Source: Rhodospirillum centenum SW (GTDB lineage: Bacteria; Pseudomonadota; Alphaproteobacteria; Azospirillales; Azospirillaceae). From it: a DNA stretch of 64,000 bases. The stretch lies in the NCBI RefSeq assembly GCF_000016185.1, contig NC_011420.2:186001-250000 (forward strand), in the 5' to 3' direction. Position numbers and translations under genes: made by a program. Each line of letters begins with the position of its first letter. The stretch's first letter is position 1. This document shows, piece after piece, positions 24,817-35,686 of the stretch. Below the pieces are notes generated by a model. The model saw nothing but the letters and a program-made list of their open reading frames with translations. It searched no databases and was not told the origin of the DNA.

Positions 24817-24845
24817 TGAAACCGGCTTTAACCCGGGAAGCCTAG
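24817..24845 (+). promoter_or_regulatory. Flagellar box upstream of the 78-residue gene
   Basis: TGAA-N7-TTAA (24817-24831), then CCCGGGAAGC and CTAGT. The stretch CTTTAACCCGGGAA is identical to that ahead of flgI. Confidence 0.65.
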
Positions 24846-24873
24846 TCTCGGGCCATCACTCCAGGGGGGCGTC

Positions 24874-25110
24874 ATGACCGCATCCAGATCCGCTTTCGCG
24901 GCCCGCCGCACCCGCATCGTGCAGTCCTGCACGCGGGCCGTGGCAAGCTGCGATCCCGCCACCCTGGTCCGGCTGGAACAGATGCTCGCCGCCATCGCGG
25001 ACGGCGCCCGGCTGGAACGCTACTGTGTCTCCAGCCCGCCGGACGCCGACCTGCCGGCCGACATGGCCCAGCTCCTGACCCTGCTCGATCCGCCCGTCGG
25101 TCGCGCCTGA
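24874..25110 (+). CDS. 78-residue protein driven by a flagellar box
   Basis: A small protein of unknown function. The N-terminus is basic (ASRSAFAARRTRIVQSCTRA), followed by a likely helix PATLVRLEQMLAAIADGARL and an acidic, Pro-rich end. It has no signal peptide or membrane segment. AGGGGGG lies 4 bases before the ATG. Only 29 bases separate it from the box at 24817-24845, which matches those of flgI and fliK, so membership of the flagellar regulon is likely. It could be a chaperone or regulator; nothing in the sequence decides. Confidence 0.65.
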   Translation: MTASRSAFAARRTRIVQSCTRAVASCDPATLVRLEQMLAAIADGARLERYCVSSPPDADLPADMAQLLTLLDPPVGRA

Positions 25111-25249
25111 TCCGGCCGCAGAGCGGCGCCTGCCATCACCAAGCCGTTGACTTCGCTTGCTCCCCCTTGACCGCTCCGGCCCCGCCCTCCCTACTCGGGG
25201 CAAGGGCCATCAGTGCCCGGAGATACAAGGACCTGGGGAGAAGCGTCGG

Positions 25250-26800
25250 ATGGTCTGGGAGCCGGAGATCGAGGAACTGCGCCGCCGCCAGGAGCTGGCA
25301 CAGCGCATGGGCGGGCCGGAGAAGGTCGCCCGCCAGCATGCCAACGGCCGCCTGACCGTGCGGGAGCGGATCGGCAAGCTGCTCGATGCCGGAACCTTCC
25401 GTGAGATCGGCAGTCTGGCCGGACAGGCGCGCTATTCCGGCGACGGCACGCTGGAAGAGTTCACCCCGGCCAATTTCCTGTTCGGGCGGGGCCGGCTGAA
25501 CGGCCGCCCCGTCGTGGTCGGGGGCGACGACTTCACGGTGCGCGGCGGGGCGGCGGACGCCGGCATCTTCCAGAAGCAGATCATGGCCGAGCAGATGGCC
25601 AACGAACTGCGCCTGCCCATCGTGCGGCTGATCGACGGCACCGGCGGCGGCGGCTCGGTGAAGTCCTACGAGGCGATGGGATTCACCTATGTTCCCTTCA
25701 ATCCGGGATGGGACTGGGTGGTGGCAAATCTCGCCACCGTGCCCGTCGTCTCGCTGGCCCTGGGTCCGGTGGCCGGGCTTGGCTCGGCGCGGGCGGTCTC
25801 CAGCCACTATTCGCTGATCGTGAAAGGGACGGCGCAGATGTTCATCGCCGGCCCGGCGGTCGTCGCGCGCATCGGCCCCAGCCTGGACAAGGAGGATCTG
25901 GGCGGTGCCTCGGTCCACACCCGGGCCGGCGCCATCGACGATGAGGTGGCGAGCGAGGAGGAGGCGTTCGAGCGGACCCGGCGTTTCCTCTCCTACCTGC
26001 CCTCTTCCGTGCACGAGGCACCGCCCCGCGGCGCCCGACGGGACGATCCCGCCCGCCGCGACGACAGCCTCCTGTCGGCCATCCCGCGCGACCGCCGGCA
26101 GGTCTACAAGATCCGCCCGGTCATCGAGACGCTGGTGGACCAGGGCAGCTTCTTCGAGATGGGGCGGCGCCATGGCCGCTCGCTCGTCACCGGCTTCGCG
26201 CGGCTGGACGGCTGGCCGGTGGCCCTGATCGCCACGGACCCGTTCGTCTTCGGCGGCGCCTGGGACGCGGCGGCAGCGCAGAAGCTGATCCGCTTCGTCG
26301 ATCTGGCGGAGACCTTCCATCTGCCCGTCGTGCATCTGGTGGACGTGCCCGGCTTCTCGGTCGGGCCGGAGGCGGAGAAGTCGGCCACCATCCGGCACGG
26401 AGCCCGCGCCCTGGCCGCCGTCTACCAGGCCAGCGTGCCCTGGTGCAGCATCATCCTGCGCCGCGCCTTCGGCGTCGCCGGGGCCGGGATGATGAACCAT
26501 GCCCGGCTGCGCTACCGCTACGCCTGGCCGTCGGGCGACTGGGGCAGCCTGCCCATGGAGGGCGGGATCGAGGTCGCCTACCGGGCGGAGCTGGAGGCCG
26601 CGCCCGACCCGGCCGCCCGGATGGCGGAGATCCAGGCCCGGCTGGAGCGCATGCGCAGCCCCTTCCGCACGGCCGAGCATTTCTCGGTCGAGGAGATCAT
26701 CGACCCGCGCGAAACCCGGTCCCTTCTGTGCGAATTCGCCAACCTCGCCGCCCCGCTGCGCACGCCGGGGCCACGCGGCCCGGCCGGCTACAGGCCCTGA
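25250..26800 (+). CDS. Acyl-CoA carboxylase carboxyltransferase subunit
   Basis: A 516-residue protein with both halves of the carboxyltransferase fold. The N-terminal half has RLTVRERIGKLLDAGTFREI and LPIVRLIDGTGGGGSVKSYE. The C-terminal half has PVVHLVDVPGFSVGPEAEKS and FGVAGAGMMNHARLRYRYAW. The family moves CO2 from biotin to an acyl-CoA such as propionyl- or methylcrotonyl-CoA. No biotin carboxylase or biotin carrier gene is adjacent, so its partner lies elsewhere or it may be a decarboxylase-type relative. ATG 25250 is chosen from the homologous start MVWEPEIEEL; no strong ribosome binding site is visible. Confidence 0.85.
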   Translation: MVWEPEIEELRRRQELAQRMGGPEKVARQHANGRLTVRERIGKLLDAGTFREIGSLAGQARYSGDGTLEEFTPANFLFGRGRLNGRPVVVGGDDFTVRGGAADAGIFQKQIMAEQMANELRLPIVRLIDGTGGGGSVKSYEAMGFTYVPFNPGWDWVVANLATVPVVSLALGPVAGLGSARAVSSHYSLIVKGTAQMFIAGPAVVARIGPSLDKEDLGGASVHTRAGAIDDEVASEEEAFERTRRFLSYLPSSVHEAPPRGARRDDPARRDDSLLSAIPRDRRQVYKIRPVIETLVDQGSFFEMGRRHGRSLVTGFARLDGWPVALIATDPFVFGGAWDAAAAQKLIRFVDLAETFHLPVVHLVDVPGFSVGPEAEKSATIRHGARALAAVYQASVPWCSIILRRAFGVAGAGMMNHARLRYRYAWPSGDWGSLPMEGGIEVAYRAELEAAPDPAARMAEIQARLERMRSPFRTAEHFSVEEIIDPRETRSLLCEFANLAAPLRTPGPRGPAGYRP

Positions 26801-26867
26801 CGCTGCCGTCGGGGGACGGGGCGGGAACCGCCGCCCCGTCCCCCCCCTCTCTACCGGCGACCCGGGC

Positions 26868-27641
26868 CTACTGCCTGTAGCCGGGATCGGTCCGTTCCAG
26901 CTTGCGCAGCAGCGCCGGCCAGATCAGCAGGTTGGCCGCCTGGGTCAGGCCCATCCTGCCGATCGCCTCGTTCTTCCCGATGACAGCGTCCGCGGTCGGG
27001 TACAGCTCGCGCCCCTGCGACAGGGTCCGTACCTGCATCTGGCAGGCCCGCTCCAGGAAATACATCCGGGTGAAGGCCTCGGCGACCGTGGCGCCCAGGG
27101 TCAGGGTGCCGTGGTTGCGCAGCAGCATGGTGGAGCGGTCCCCGAGATCGGCCTGCAACCGGGGCCGCTCGTCATGGTCGAGCGCCACGCCCTCATAGTC
27201 GTGATAGGCCAGATCCCCGAGGATGAGCTGCGCCGTCTGGTTCAGCGGCAGCAGCCCCTCCTTCATCGTCGCCACGGCCGTGCCGTCCGGGGTGTGCAGA
27301 TGCATGACGCACTGCGCGTCCTCGCGCACTTCATGCACGGCCGAATGGATGGTGAAACCGGCGGGGTTGACGGGAAATCCGGTGTCCAGCACGACATTGG
27401 CATGAAGGTCGATCTTCACGAGGCTGGACGCGGTGATCTCCTCGAACAGCAGGCCATAGGGATTGATCAGGAAATGGTGCTCCGGCCCGGGGACACGGGC
27501 CGAGATGTGGGTGAAGACCAGATCGTCCCAGCCGAACAGGGCGACCAGCCGGTAGCAGGCGGCAAGATCCTCCCGGACCTTCCACTCCGCCTCACCGACC
27601 ACGGCACGCACATCGGGAAGCTTGGTCAGAGTATCGGGCAT
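26868..27641 (-). CDS. Class II aldolase/adducin family protein
   Basis: A 257-residue protein. Metal-binding and catalytic elements of the family are present: FTHISARVPGPEHHFLINPY near residue 45, CVMHLHTPDGTAVATMK near 115 and LLRNHGTLTLGATVAEAF near 175. Such enzymes include fuculose-phosphate aldolases and ribulose-5-phosphate epimerases, but many members have other substrates. It converges on the carboxyltransferase gene and stands alone. The substrate cannot be told. Confidence 0.85.
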   Translation of the reverse strand: MPDTLTKLPDVRAVVGEAEWKVREDLAACYRLVALFGWDDLVFTHISARVPGPEHHFLINPYGLLFEEITASSLVKIDLHANVVLDTGFPVNPAGFTIHSAVHEVREDAQCVMHLHTPDGTAVATMKEGLLPLNQTAQLILGDLAYHDYEGVALDHDERPRLQADLGDRSTMLLRNHGTLTLGATVAEAFTRMYFLERACQMQVRTLSQGRELYPTADAVIGKNEAIGRMGLTQAANLLIWPALLRKLERTDPGYRQ

Positions 27642-28114
27642 GGCGCATTTCCTCCGGAGTTCTTCTCGTTGGGGGCAGGTTCGCCGGCTGGCGGTGGCGG
27701 CGCTGCCATGGGCAGAGCCTACAGGCTCTGCGTCTCCCGATGTGCGGTGAAGATGTCCCTGCGCCCTGCAGGGGTCCGCACCGCGGTCGGAACAGCCGCC
27801 GGAAGAAGCACCAGGAAAACCGGATCGCCTTGCATGGGAGTCACTCGGCCGGTCAAGGCTGTCGGTTCCAACGGGATAAGCCGACAGGTGCTCTTGACCC
27901 TCCAGGCCCGGCAGGCGACTGTGCGGCGCAAAAAAACGCCCGGGTGCAACCCCGGGCGCGAAGGTCTAGCGCGAACAGCGGAAGTATAACCGGAAGGTCC
28001 GTGCGTACCTAGAATTCGCAGGCGGATTGTCCGGCTCATTCGTATTAACCGGCATGCCTCTGCCGATCACCTGTCGAGCCTCCGTAAGACAGGGATCAGC
28101 CTGCCGGATCGCCA
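27642..28114. other. Intergenic region with a minus-strand terminator
   Basis: About 470 bases with no convincing gene. The part next to 27641 presumably carries the aldolase-family promoter. The only clear structure is the terminator at 27930-27958. A TTATACT-like -10 is visible on the minus strand about 40 bases before it, without a good -35. Confidence 0.5.
27930..27958 (-). terminator. Strong intrinsic terminator on the minus strand
   Basis: CGCCCGGG pairs with CCCGGGCG around a 6-base loop, and on the minus strand seven T residues follow. The nearest upstream gene on that strand ends 157 bases away, so it may end that transcript or a small RNA. Confidence 0.8.
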
Positions 28115-28318
28115 TCAGTGGCCGATCAGACGGGGCCTCGCCAGTTGGCCCACGGTACGCCGTTCTTCCCGCAACGCCTCGATCAGATCGCGGATGCTTT
28201 CCCGGGTAAAGCCGCCTTCCTGCTCGGCGGCGTCCCGTGCCAGGGCGATGAAGTGGTCCAGAAGCCGTGCCTGGACGAAGGCCGCATCCTCAAGATCGGG
28301 CTGCATGAAGCGGGTCAT
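28115..28318 (-). CDS. Small hypothetical protein
   Basis: A 67-residue, charged, mostly helical protein (DAAFVQARLLDHFIALARDA then TRESIRDLIEALREERRTVG). The ATG at 28318 has GGAGAG 8 bases ahead, which supports it as real. No signal peptide or membrane segment. It precedes the minus-strand terminator at 27930-27958 and lies 149 bases after glgX on the same strand. Function unknown. Confidence 0.5.
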   Translation of the reverse strand: MTRFMQPDLEDAAFVQARLLDHFIALARDAAEQEGGFTRESIRDLIEALREERRTVGQLARPRLIGH

Positions 28319-28467
28319 GGTCTGGACTCTCCGGTGAAGGGGACGGTGGCGGCAGTCAGTGTCCTGTGCGCCGACCCGCCCCAAGATCATCACCGGGGTG
28401 CTTAACGACTTCTGAAGATCGGGCCGCGACGACCGGGTTCCGTCGGCGTACTCCGAACGTCCCGCCT

Positions 28468-30672
<2,205 letters not shown>

Positions 30673-30763
30673 GGGAACCTCTGACTGTCCGTGTCCAGCT
30701 AGAACACGGAAGCCGACCTCCCGGCCCGGCCGTCCGCGACATTCCAGGACAGATCGGGCCCGC

Positions 30764-31885
30764 TCAGACGGCGGAGTAGCTCCGGCCACGCCATTCCGCC
30801 GGGCGCCCACGCCGCAACAGGGCGCCCCACTGGATCGCCAGCAGCACCCCGGCGCCCACGGGATGCAACAGCACCCCGGTCCAGCTCTGGCGGAAGCGCC
30901 ACGCCAGCAGCGCCCGCCACGCCAGATTGGCAGCGATGCCGCCCAGGCCCAGAAGCGCCACCGTCCCGGCTCCGGCGACCCAGCCGCCCGGAGCCAGCAG
31001 CCAGGGCAGGATATGGCCACCGCCGATCAGTACGGTCCAGACCGGCAGCGCCACGGGCGTCGCCATGCCTTCCGTCGCGTTCTTGGAGAAACCCGGCCAG
31101 ACCTCCTTCCAGCCCCGGTACATGCGGCAGGTGGCAAGGTCCGTGGCGTCGAACAGGTCGGTGCCGAAGCCGGCACGGCGGAAGGCCCGCGGCAGCTTCA
31201 CCCCGTCATGCAGACTGGCACGGATGGCAGCGTGCCCATCTGCTGCCATATAGGCCTGCCTGCGTGCCAGCATCAACTGACCGCAGCCGGTGCCGAAGCC
31301 CACGGCGGTGGGCAGCAGGCGCATGAAGGCCATCGGCAGGTAGCCCAGCAGCAGGACATGGATCCAGGGGATCACCAGATGCTCGGGCAGGCTGCCCGTA
31401 AGCTCGCGCGGGAAGCCGCTCGTCAGGGCGACGTCGCGGGTTCCCAGAGCAGCCGCGATGCGGCCGACGGCCCCGGGCGACAGCCGCACATCGGCATCCA
31501 GGAACAGCAGGAGGTCGAAACGCGCCCGGTCCGCCAGCACCCGGCAGGCATGCTGCTTGCCCGACCACCCCGCCGGCAGCGGCGGCGCCATCTCCAGCCG
31601 GACACGGGGGTCGGCGGCTGCCAGGTCCCTGACGATGGCCGCCGTTCCGTCCGTCGAATGGTCGTCGAGCACGACGACCTCAAGCTCGATGTCGCGGGAG
31701 GCCAGCACGCTGCGCACGGCATCGCCGATGTTGGCCTCCTCGTTGCGGGCCGGGATCAGCACGGACACGCCGGAGACCGGAGCGGACCGGGCCGCCGGCG
31801 GCGCGCGGAACAGCACAAGGTTCCAGAGCCCCAGCAGCAGCGGCAGCAGCGCCAGCCCCAGGGCGCACCAGGCAATCAGGATCAA
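30764..31885 (-). CDS. Membrane glycosyltransferase, family 2
   Basis: A 373-residue protein with one N-terminal membrane helix, a cytoplasmic GT-A domain and two or more C-terminal helices. The GT2 motifs are VSVLIPARNEEANIGDAVRS, EVVVLDDHSTDGT and LLLFLDADVRLSPGAVGRIA (the DAD metal site). The TTG at 31885 is chosen: it overlaps the stop of the acyltransferase gene as TTGA, and GGAAGGAA lies ahead. The architecture resembles carotenoid- and hopanoid-linked glycosyltransferases. With the adjoining acyltransferase it may modify a lipid; the acceptor is unknown. Confidence 0.8.
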   Translation of the reverse strand: MILIAWCALGLALLPLLLGLWNLVLFRAPPAARSAPVSGVSVLIPARNEEANIGDAVRSVLASRDIELEVVVLDDHSTDGTAAIVRDLAAADPRVRLEMAPPLPAGWSGKQHACRVLADRARFDLLLFLDADVRLSPGAVGRIAAALGTRDVALTSGFPRELTGSLPEHLVIPWIHVLLLGYLPMAFMRLLPTAVGFGTGCGQLMLARRQAYMAADGHAAIRASLHDGVKLPRAFRRAGFGTDLFDATDLATCRMYRGWKEVWPGFSKNATEGMATPVALPVWTVLIGGGHILPWLLAPGGWVAGAGTVALLGLGGIAANLAWRALLAWRFRQSWTGVLLHPVGAGVLLAIQWGALLRRGRPAEWRGRSYSAV

Positions 31886-32727
31886 GATGTCGGTTCCTTC
31901 CGTCCGGCCGTCCCTGCTGCGGCGCTCCCGTGGGCAGGATCGAAACGCTCTCCACGGACCCAGGCCTTGCAACGGCGCCACAGGTCGTAGACACCGCCCA
32001 CACCAGTCCGCCCCCGCAGCAGCGTGGCGAAGCGGTCAGGGTCCCGGCTCCGGGCCGCGAGGGCCAGATCGTCCATGGCGGCCTCCAGCCGGTCCTCCAG
32101 CATCTCCTGCAAGCGCGCCGGCGTCAGGCCGCTGCCCGGCTCCGTCAGCAGCGGTGTGCCGAACCGGGCCAGCGCCTCGGGCGTCCGCTCCTCCCAGAAC
32201 GGGTATTCCAGCGCCAATGGCAGCAGCGTCACCCGCTCCAGCCGGCAGGCGAGATGGGCGATTCCACCGCGCAGCCGCACCGGCCGCGCGCGGGGATCGG
32301 TGAACCGGCCTTCCGCCGTAACCCACAGCATGGCGTCGGGCCGGGACAGCAAGGACTGTCCGACCTTCATGAAGGCGACGGCGCCGGCAGCCGTGTCGGG
32401 TTCGACGGGGAACAGGCCGATGCGGGCCATGAAGCGGTAACGGACCAGGGCCGCCGCATCCATCGGGCCGAAACTGCGCCGTTCGGGAAAGGCCCGCGAT
32501 GCCAGCAGGATCAGGAAAGCCGGGTCCCACCAGGAGGGATGGTTGCAGTAGACGATCACCGGCCGGTCGGCCGGCAGGGCGGGTACGCCGGGCCGCATCA
32601 GGCGCACGGCATGGAAGCCGGACGCCATGTGCCGGGCCATCACGCGGCTGAAGAAACGGACCAGCAGCGGCGAGCGCAGCGCATCCGGATCGGGCAGATC
32701 AGTCGGCAAGCGCAGCCCCCCGTCCAT
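31882..32727 (-). CDS. PlsC-like lysophospholipid acyltransferase family protein
   Basis: A 281-residue protein with the acyltransferase signature NHPSWWD (H-x4-D) near residue 62 and a later block WVTAEGRFTDPRARPVRLRG corresponding to the EGTR-type motif. It would transfer an acyl chain to a lipid or glycoside at the membrane. It is translationally coupled to the glycosyltransferase that follows. A similar acyltransferase/glycosyltransferase pairing is known for carotenoid glycoside esters (CruC/CruD, CrtQ/CrtO), but no carotenoid genes are seen nearby. Confidence 0.8.
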   Translation of the reverse strand: MDGGLRLPTDLPDPDALRSPLLVRFFSRVMARHMASGFHAVRLMRPGVPALPADRPVIVYCNHPSWWDPAFLILLASRAFPERRSFGPMDAAALVRYRFMARIGLFPVEPDTAAGAVAFMKVGQSLLSRPDAMLWVTAEGRFTDPRARPVRLRGGIAHLACRLERVTLLPLALEYPFWEERTPEALARFGTPLLTEPGSGLTPARLQEMLEDRLEAAMDDLALAARSRDPDRFATLLRGRTGVGGVYDLWRRCKAWVRGERFDPAHGSAAAGTAGRKEPTS

Positions 32728-33045
32728 CCAGCGGGCAGGCCCGGCCGGTCAGCCCTCCCGGGGAGGGGCATGGCAAAGGGCATGGTATGGGGGAGAGAAT
32801 TGTCCACATAGGCGGGTCCGCAGGCACCGAGGCTCCGATGCCGGACGTTTCGGCCCTGCCGTCAATGATCCCGCGGGCCGCGGCCCCGGACATCGACGCC
32901 TTGGCCTGCCACGGACATCGGCGATGAAAATGGGTGACAGCGCCCGAAAGGCAACGGGCGACCGTCCAGGCTCACGGCTTCCAGGGGTGCCCGGACGGTC
33001 ACGCTGTCGGCACGCCCGCTCAGGCGCAGAAAGAAAGGTGGAGGA
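32728..33045. other. Intergenic region
   Basis: About 318 bases without a supported gene. A small hairpin (CGCCCG/CGGGCG, 32941-32960) lies beyond the epimerase stop and may aid termination. The promoter of the acyltransferase operon should lie at the left end but no clear hexamers were seen. Confidence 0.5.
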
Positions 33046-34026
33046 TCAGACCCGGTAGTAGGCCCGATACCAGTCCACGAAGCGCCCGATGCCGGCCTCA
33101 ATCGGCGTGCTGGGCTCGAAACCCAGCACGCGCCGGCTTTCCTCGATGTCCGCATGAGTCGAAAGCACGTCGCCCGGCTGCATCGGTGCGAGGTGCCGCC
33201 GCGCCTTCAGACCCAGCGCATCCTCCAGCACGGCGACGAAGCGCTCCAGTTCCACGGGCGTGTTGTTGCCCAGGTTGAACACCCGGTGCGGCACGGCCCC
33301 CTCTACCACCGGCGGCGGGCGGTCGAGGGCGCGCACCACGCCGGCGATGATATCGTCGATGTAGGTGAAGTCGCGCTGAAGCCTGCCATGGTTGAACAGC
33401 TCGATCGGCTCCCCCGCCAGGATGGCGCGGGTGAACAGGAACAGCGCCATGTCCGGACGTCCCCAGGGGCCGTAGACCGTGAAGAAGCGCAGGCCTGTCT
33501 GTGGAATGCGGTGGATGTGGCTGTAGGAATGGCTGATCAGCTCATCGGCCCGCTTGGTCGCTCCGTAGAGCGAAGCCGGACGGTCCGCCCTGTCGTCGAG
33601 GGAAAAAGGATGCGCCTCGCTGAGTCCGTAGACCGAGGAGGAGGAAGCGTAGACGAGGTGACGCAACCCTTCGAACCGCCGTGCCGTCTCCAGCATGACG
33701 ACATGGCCCATCAGGTTCGATTCGACATAGGCGAAAGGGTCGGTCAGCGAATAGCGCACGCCGGCCTGCGCTGCCAGATGGGCGATCGCGGCGGTGTCGG
33801 GGTGGGCCGCCGCCAGCGCCGCCATGCCGTCGCGGTCGGCGATGTTCAGATGCTGGAAGTGGAACCCCTCCCGCTGCCGGAGCAGGGCCAGCCGGTCCTG
33901 CTTCAGGGCGGTGGAGTAGTAGTCGTTGAGGTTGTCCACGCCGACGACAGTGTCGCCGCGGTCCAGCAGGGCCTGGGCCAGATGGAAACCGATGAACCCC
34001 GCGACGCCCGTGACAAGTACCTTCAT
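33046..34026 (-). CDS. NAD-dependent epimerase, UDP-glucuronate 4-epimerase type
   Basis: A 326-residue short-chain dehydrogenase-type sugar epimerase. The NAD site is VTGVAGFIGFHLA. VDNLNDYYSTALKQDRLALL is the signature of UDP-glucuronate (LpsL/CapI) epimerases. The catalytic Ser and YxxxK are in ASSSSVYG and LYGATKRADE. It would supply UDP-galacturonate for polysaccharide or LPS. The ATG at 34026 is chosen because GAGG lies 6 bases ahead and the Rossmann motif follows at once. No sugar-transfer gene is directly linked. Confidence 0.88.
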   Translation of the reverse strand: MKVLVTGVAGFIGFHLAQALLDRGDTVVGVDNLNDYYSTALKQDRLALLRQREGFHFQHLNIADRDGMAALAAAHPDTAAIAHLAAQAGVRYSLTDPFAYVESNLMGHVVMLETARRFEGLRHLVYASSSSVYGLSEAHPFSLDDRADRPASLYGATKRADELISHSYSHIHRIPQTGLRFFTVYGPWGRPDMALFLFTRAILAGEPIELFNHGRLQRDFTYIDDIIAGVVRALDRPPPVVEGAVPHRVFNLGNNTPVELERFVAVLEDALGLKARRHLAPMQPGDVLSTHADIEESRRVLGFEPSTPIEAGIGRFVDWYRAYYRV

Positions 34027-34794
34027 GCCCATCCTCGCCTGCAAGGGTCGATGGCGGGTGATCACCGCCCCCGGACCCGCGTGGCCCGACCCGACCTAGT
34101 ATCGTCCGCCCGCCGGCGCCGCAAGTGCGGTACCCGCGCGGAGAGCGACTGGACCGCCGCCGCCCCGGCGGGGCGCCTGTCCGCCACCATGACCAGGGGG
34201 AGGCCCTTTCCGGAAGGCATGGAACCATGCCCTTGCCTTCATGCCATGATGCCCTTATGCCATCATGCCAGCACTTGACATGCCGGGACGGCGAGCGGGC
34301 CCGTCCCATCCGGTCTGCTCTGGGCCCGACCAGAAGGGGGCGGCCCCCATTATCGACGGGCAGACACGCCCCCTCCGCGGGCAGCAGGATGGTAAGGACA
34401 GAAGGATGAACACACCAGCCGGCCCGGACAGGCTGAAGACCCGGATCGTGCTCGGCTCAGGAACAGGCCCGATGCACGGGATCATCTTCTGGCACGTGGG
34501 TCAGGCACGGGCCGCTGGTCACAAGGCAGCCGGTCGAGCAGCCTGCCGGCCGTGGCTGCCCATGACGACGGGATGGAAGCCGGACCGGAACCTTGATCGC
34601 CTTGAGGTCGCGCGCGCGGGCAGCCGCCAAGCGACTTGCAGAAGCTGTGCGTCGCCGGCTCCGCCCGCCCACGCTATCGCCTGTCAGGCGATGCGGTCGG
34701 ATCAAGGACGTTGACGCCGTCCGCTCGGCCCGCCACTCTTCGGCCACCGGCCAATATCCGTAATACACAAACCCGCAACAGGAAATATTGAACA
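34027..34794. other. Gene-poor region with a short direct repeat
   Basis: Nearly 770 bases without a supported gene. It contains the repeat at 34241-34269. A frame from about 34406 has AGAAGG ahead of ATG but its product is rich in Arg, Gly and Pro with no known pattern, so it is not called. Confidence 0.5.
34241..34269. repeat. Imperfect 13-bp direct repeat
   Basis: ATGCCATGATGCC and ATGCCATCATGCC, separated by CTT, differ at one base. Each unit is itself nearly self-repeating (ATGCC). No gene is linked. Confidence 0.7.
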
Positions 34795-35544
34795 GTGGAC
34801 ATCCCTCGCATATTCAACATCACTGAAAGCGCCCACCGCATTCATAACCCGATCACCCCCGGAAAGCTCGCCATTCTCGGCGCGGCACTGCGTCTGGAAG
34901 CCGGGACCCGGGTTCTCGACCTCGGCAGCGGATCGGGGGAGATGCTCTGCACCTGGGCGCGCGATCACGGCATCACGGGCACCGGCATCGACATGAGCCG
35001 GTTGTTCACCGAGCAGGCGAAACGGCGCGCCGTGGAACTCGGCGTCGCCGACCGGGTCACCTTCATCCATGGCGATGCGGCCGGCCATGTCGCCGAGGAG
35101 AAGGTCGGTGTGGCGGCCTGTGTCGGTGCCACCTGGATCGCCGGCGGGGTCGCCGGCACCGTCGAGCTTCTGGCGCAGAGCCTGCGCGCCGGAGGGATCA
35201 TCCTGATCGGTGAGCCTTACTGGCGACAGGTGCCGGCGACCGAGGAGATCGCCAAGGGGTGTCTCGCCACCGCCATCTCCGACTTCCTCACGCTGCCCGA
35301 CCTTCTCGCGTCTTTCGGCCACCTCGGCTATGACGTCGTCGAAATGGTCCTGGCCGACCAGGACGGCTGGGACCGGTACGAGGCGGCGAAATGGCTCACC
35401 ATGCGCCGGTGGCTTGAGACGAACCCCGACGACGGAATGGCGGAAGAAGTCCGGGCCCGACTGACCTCGGAACCCGTGCGCTACGCCGCTTACACGCGGG
35501 AGTTTCTGGGCTGGGGGGTGTTCGCACTGATGCCACGGTACTGA
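34795..35544 (+). CDS. SAM-dependent methyltransferase
   Basis: A 249-residue class I methyltransferase. Motif I is RVLDLGSGSGEMLCTWARD, followed by TGIDMSRLFTEQAKRRA and FIHGDAAGHVAEEK. The C-terminal half includes GYDVVEMVLADQDGWDRYEA, common in small-molecule methyltransferases of this type. The GTG at 34795 is preceded by AGGA at about 12 bases, a loose fit. It stands alone between a gene-poor region and a LysR gene. Substrate unknown. Confidence 0.82.
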   Translation: MDIPRIFNITESAHRIHNPITPGKLAILGAALRLEAGTRVLDLGSGSGEMLCTWARDHGITGTGIDMSRLFTEQAKRRAVELGVADRVTFIHGDAAGHVAEEKVGVAACVGATWIAGGVAGTVELLAQSLRAGGIILIGEPYWRQVPATEEIAKGCLATAISDFLTLPDLLASFGHLGYDVVEMVLADQDGWDRYEAAKWLTMRRWLETNPDDGMAEEVRARLTSEPVRYAAYTREFLGWGVFALMPRY

Positions 35545-35686
35545 TGCCACGGTGAGGTTCCCGGGGGGCTCGGACGCCGGAACGGCCCGGACGGAGCGCC
35601 GGCCGCACCCCTTGGAGAGCCTGGGAATCCCGGTTGAATCCAGGCGGCGGAGCCGGTAGCCATGGGGGAACGTCCGAGGCGCGCCG

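Noticed and set aside
34406-34714. Short + strand frame starting after AGAAGG.
   Set aside because: The product is Arg/Gly/Pro-rich with no family pattern and no conserved context; the ribosome site alone is not enough.
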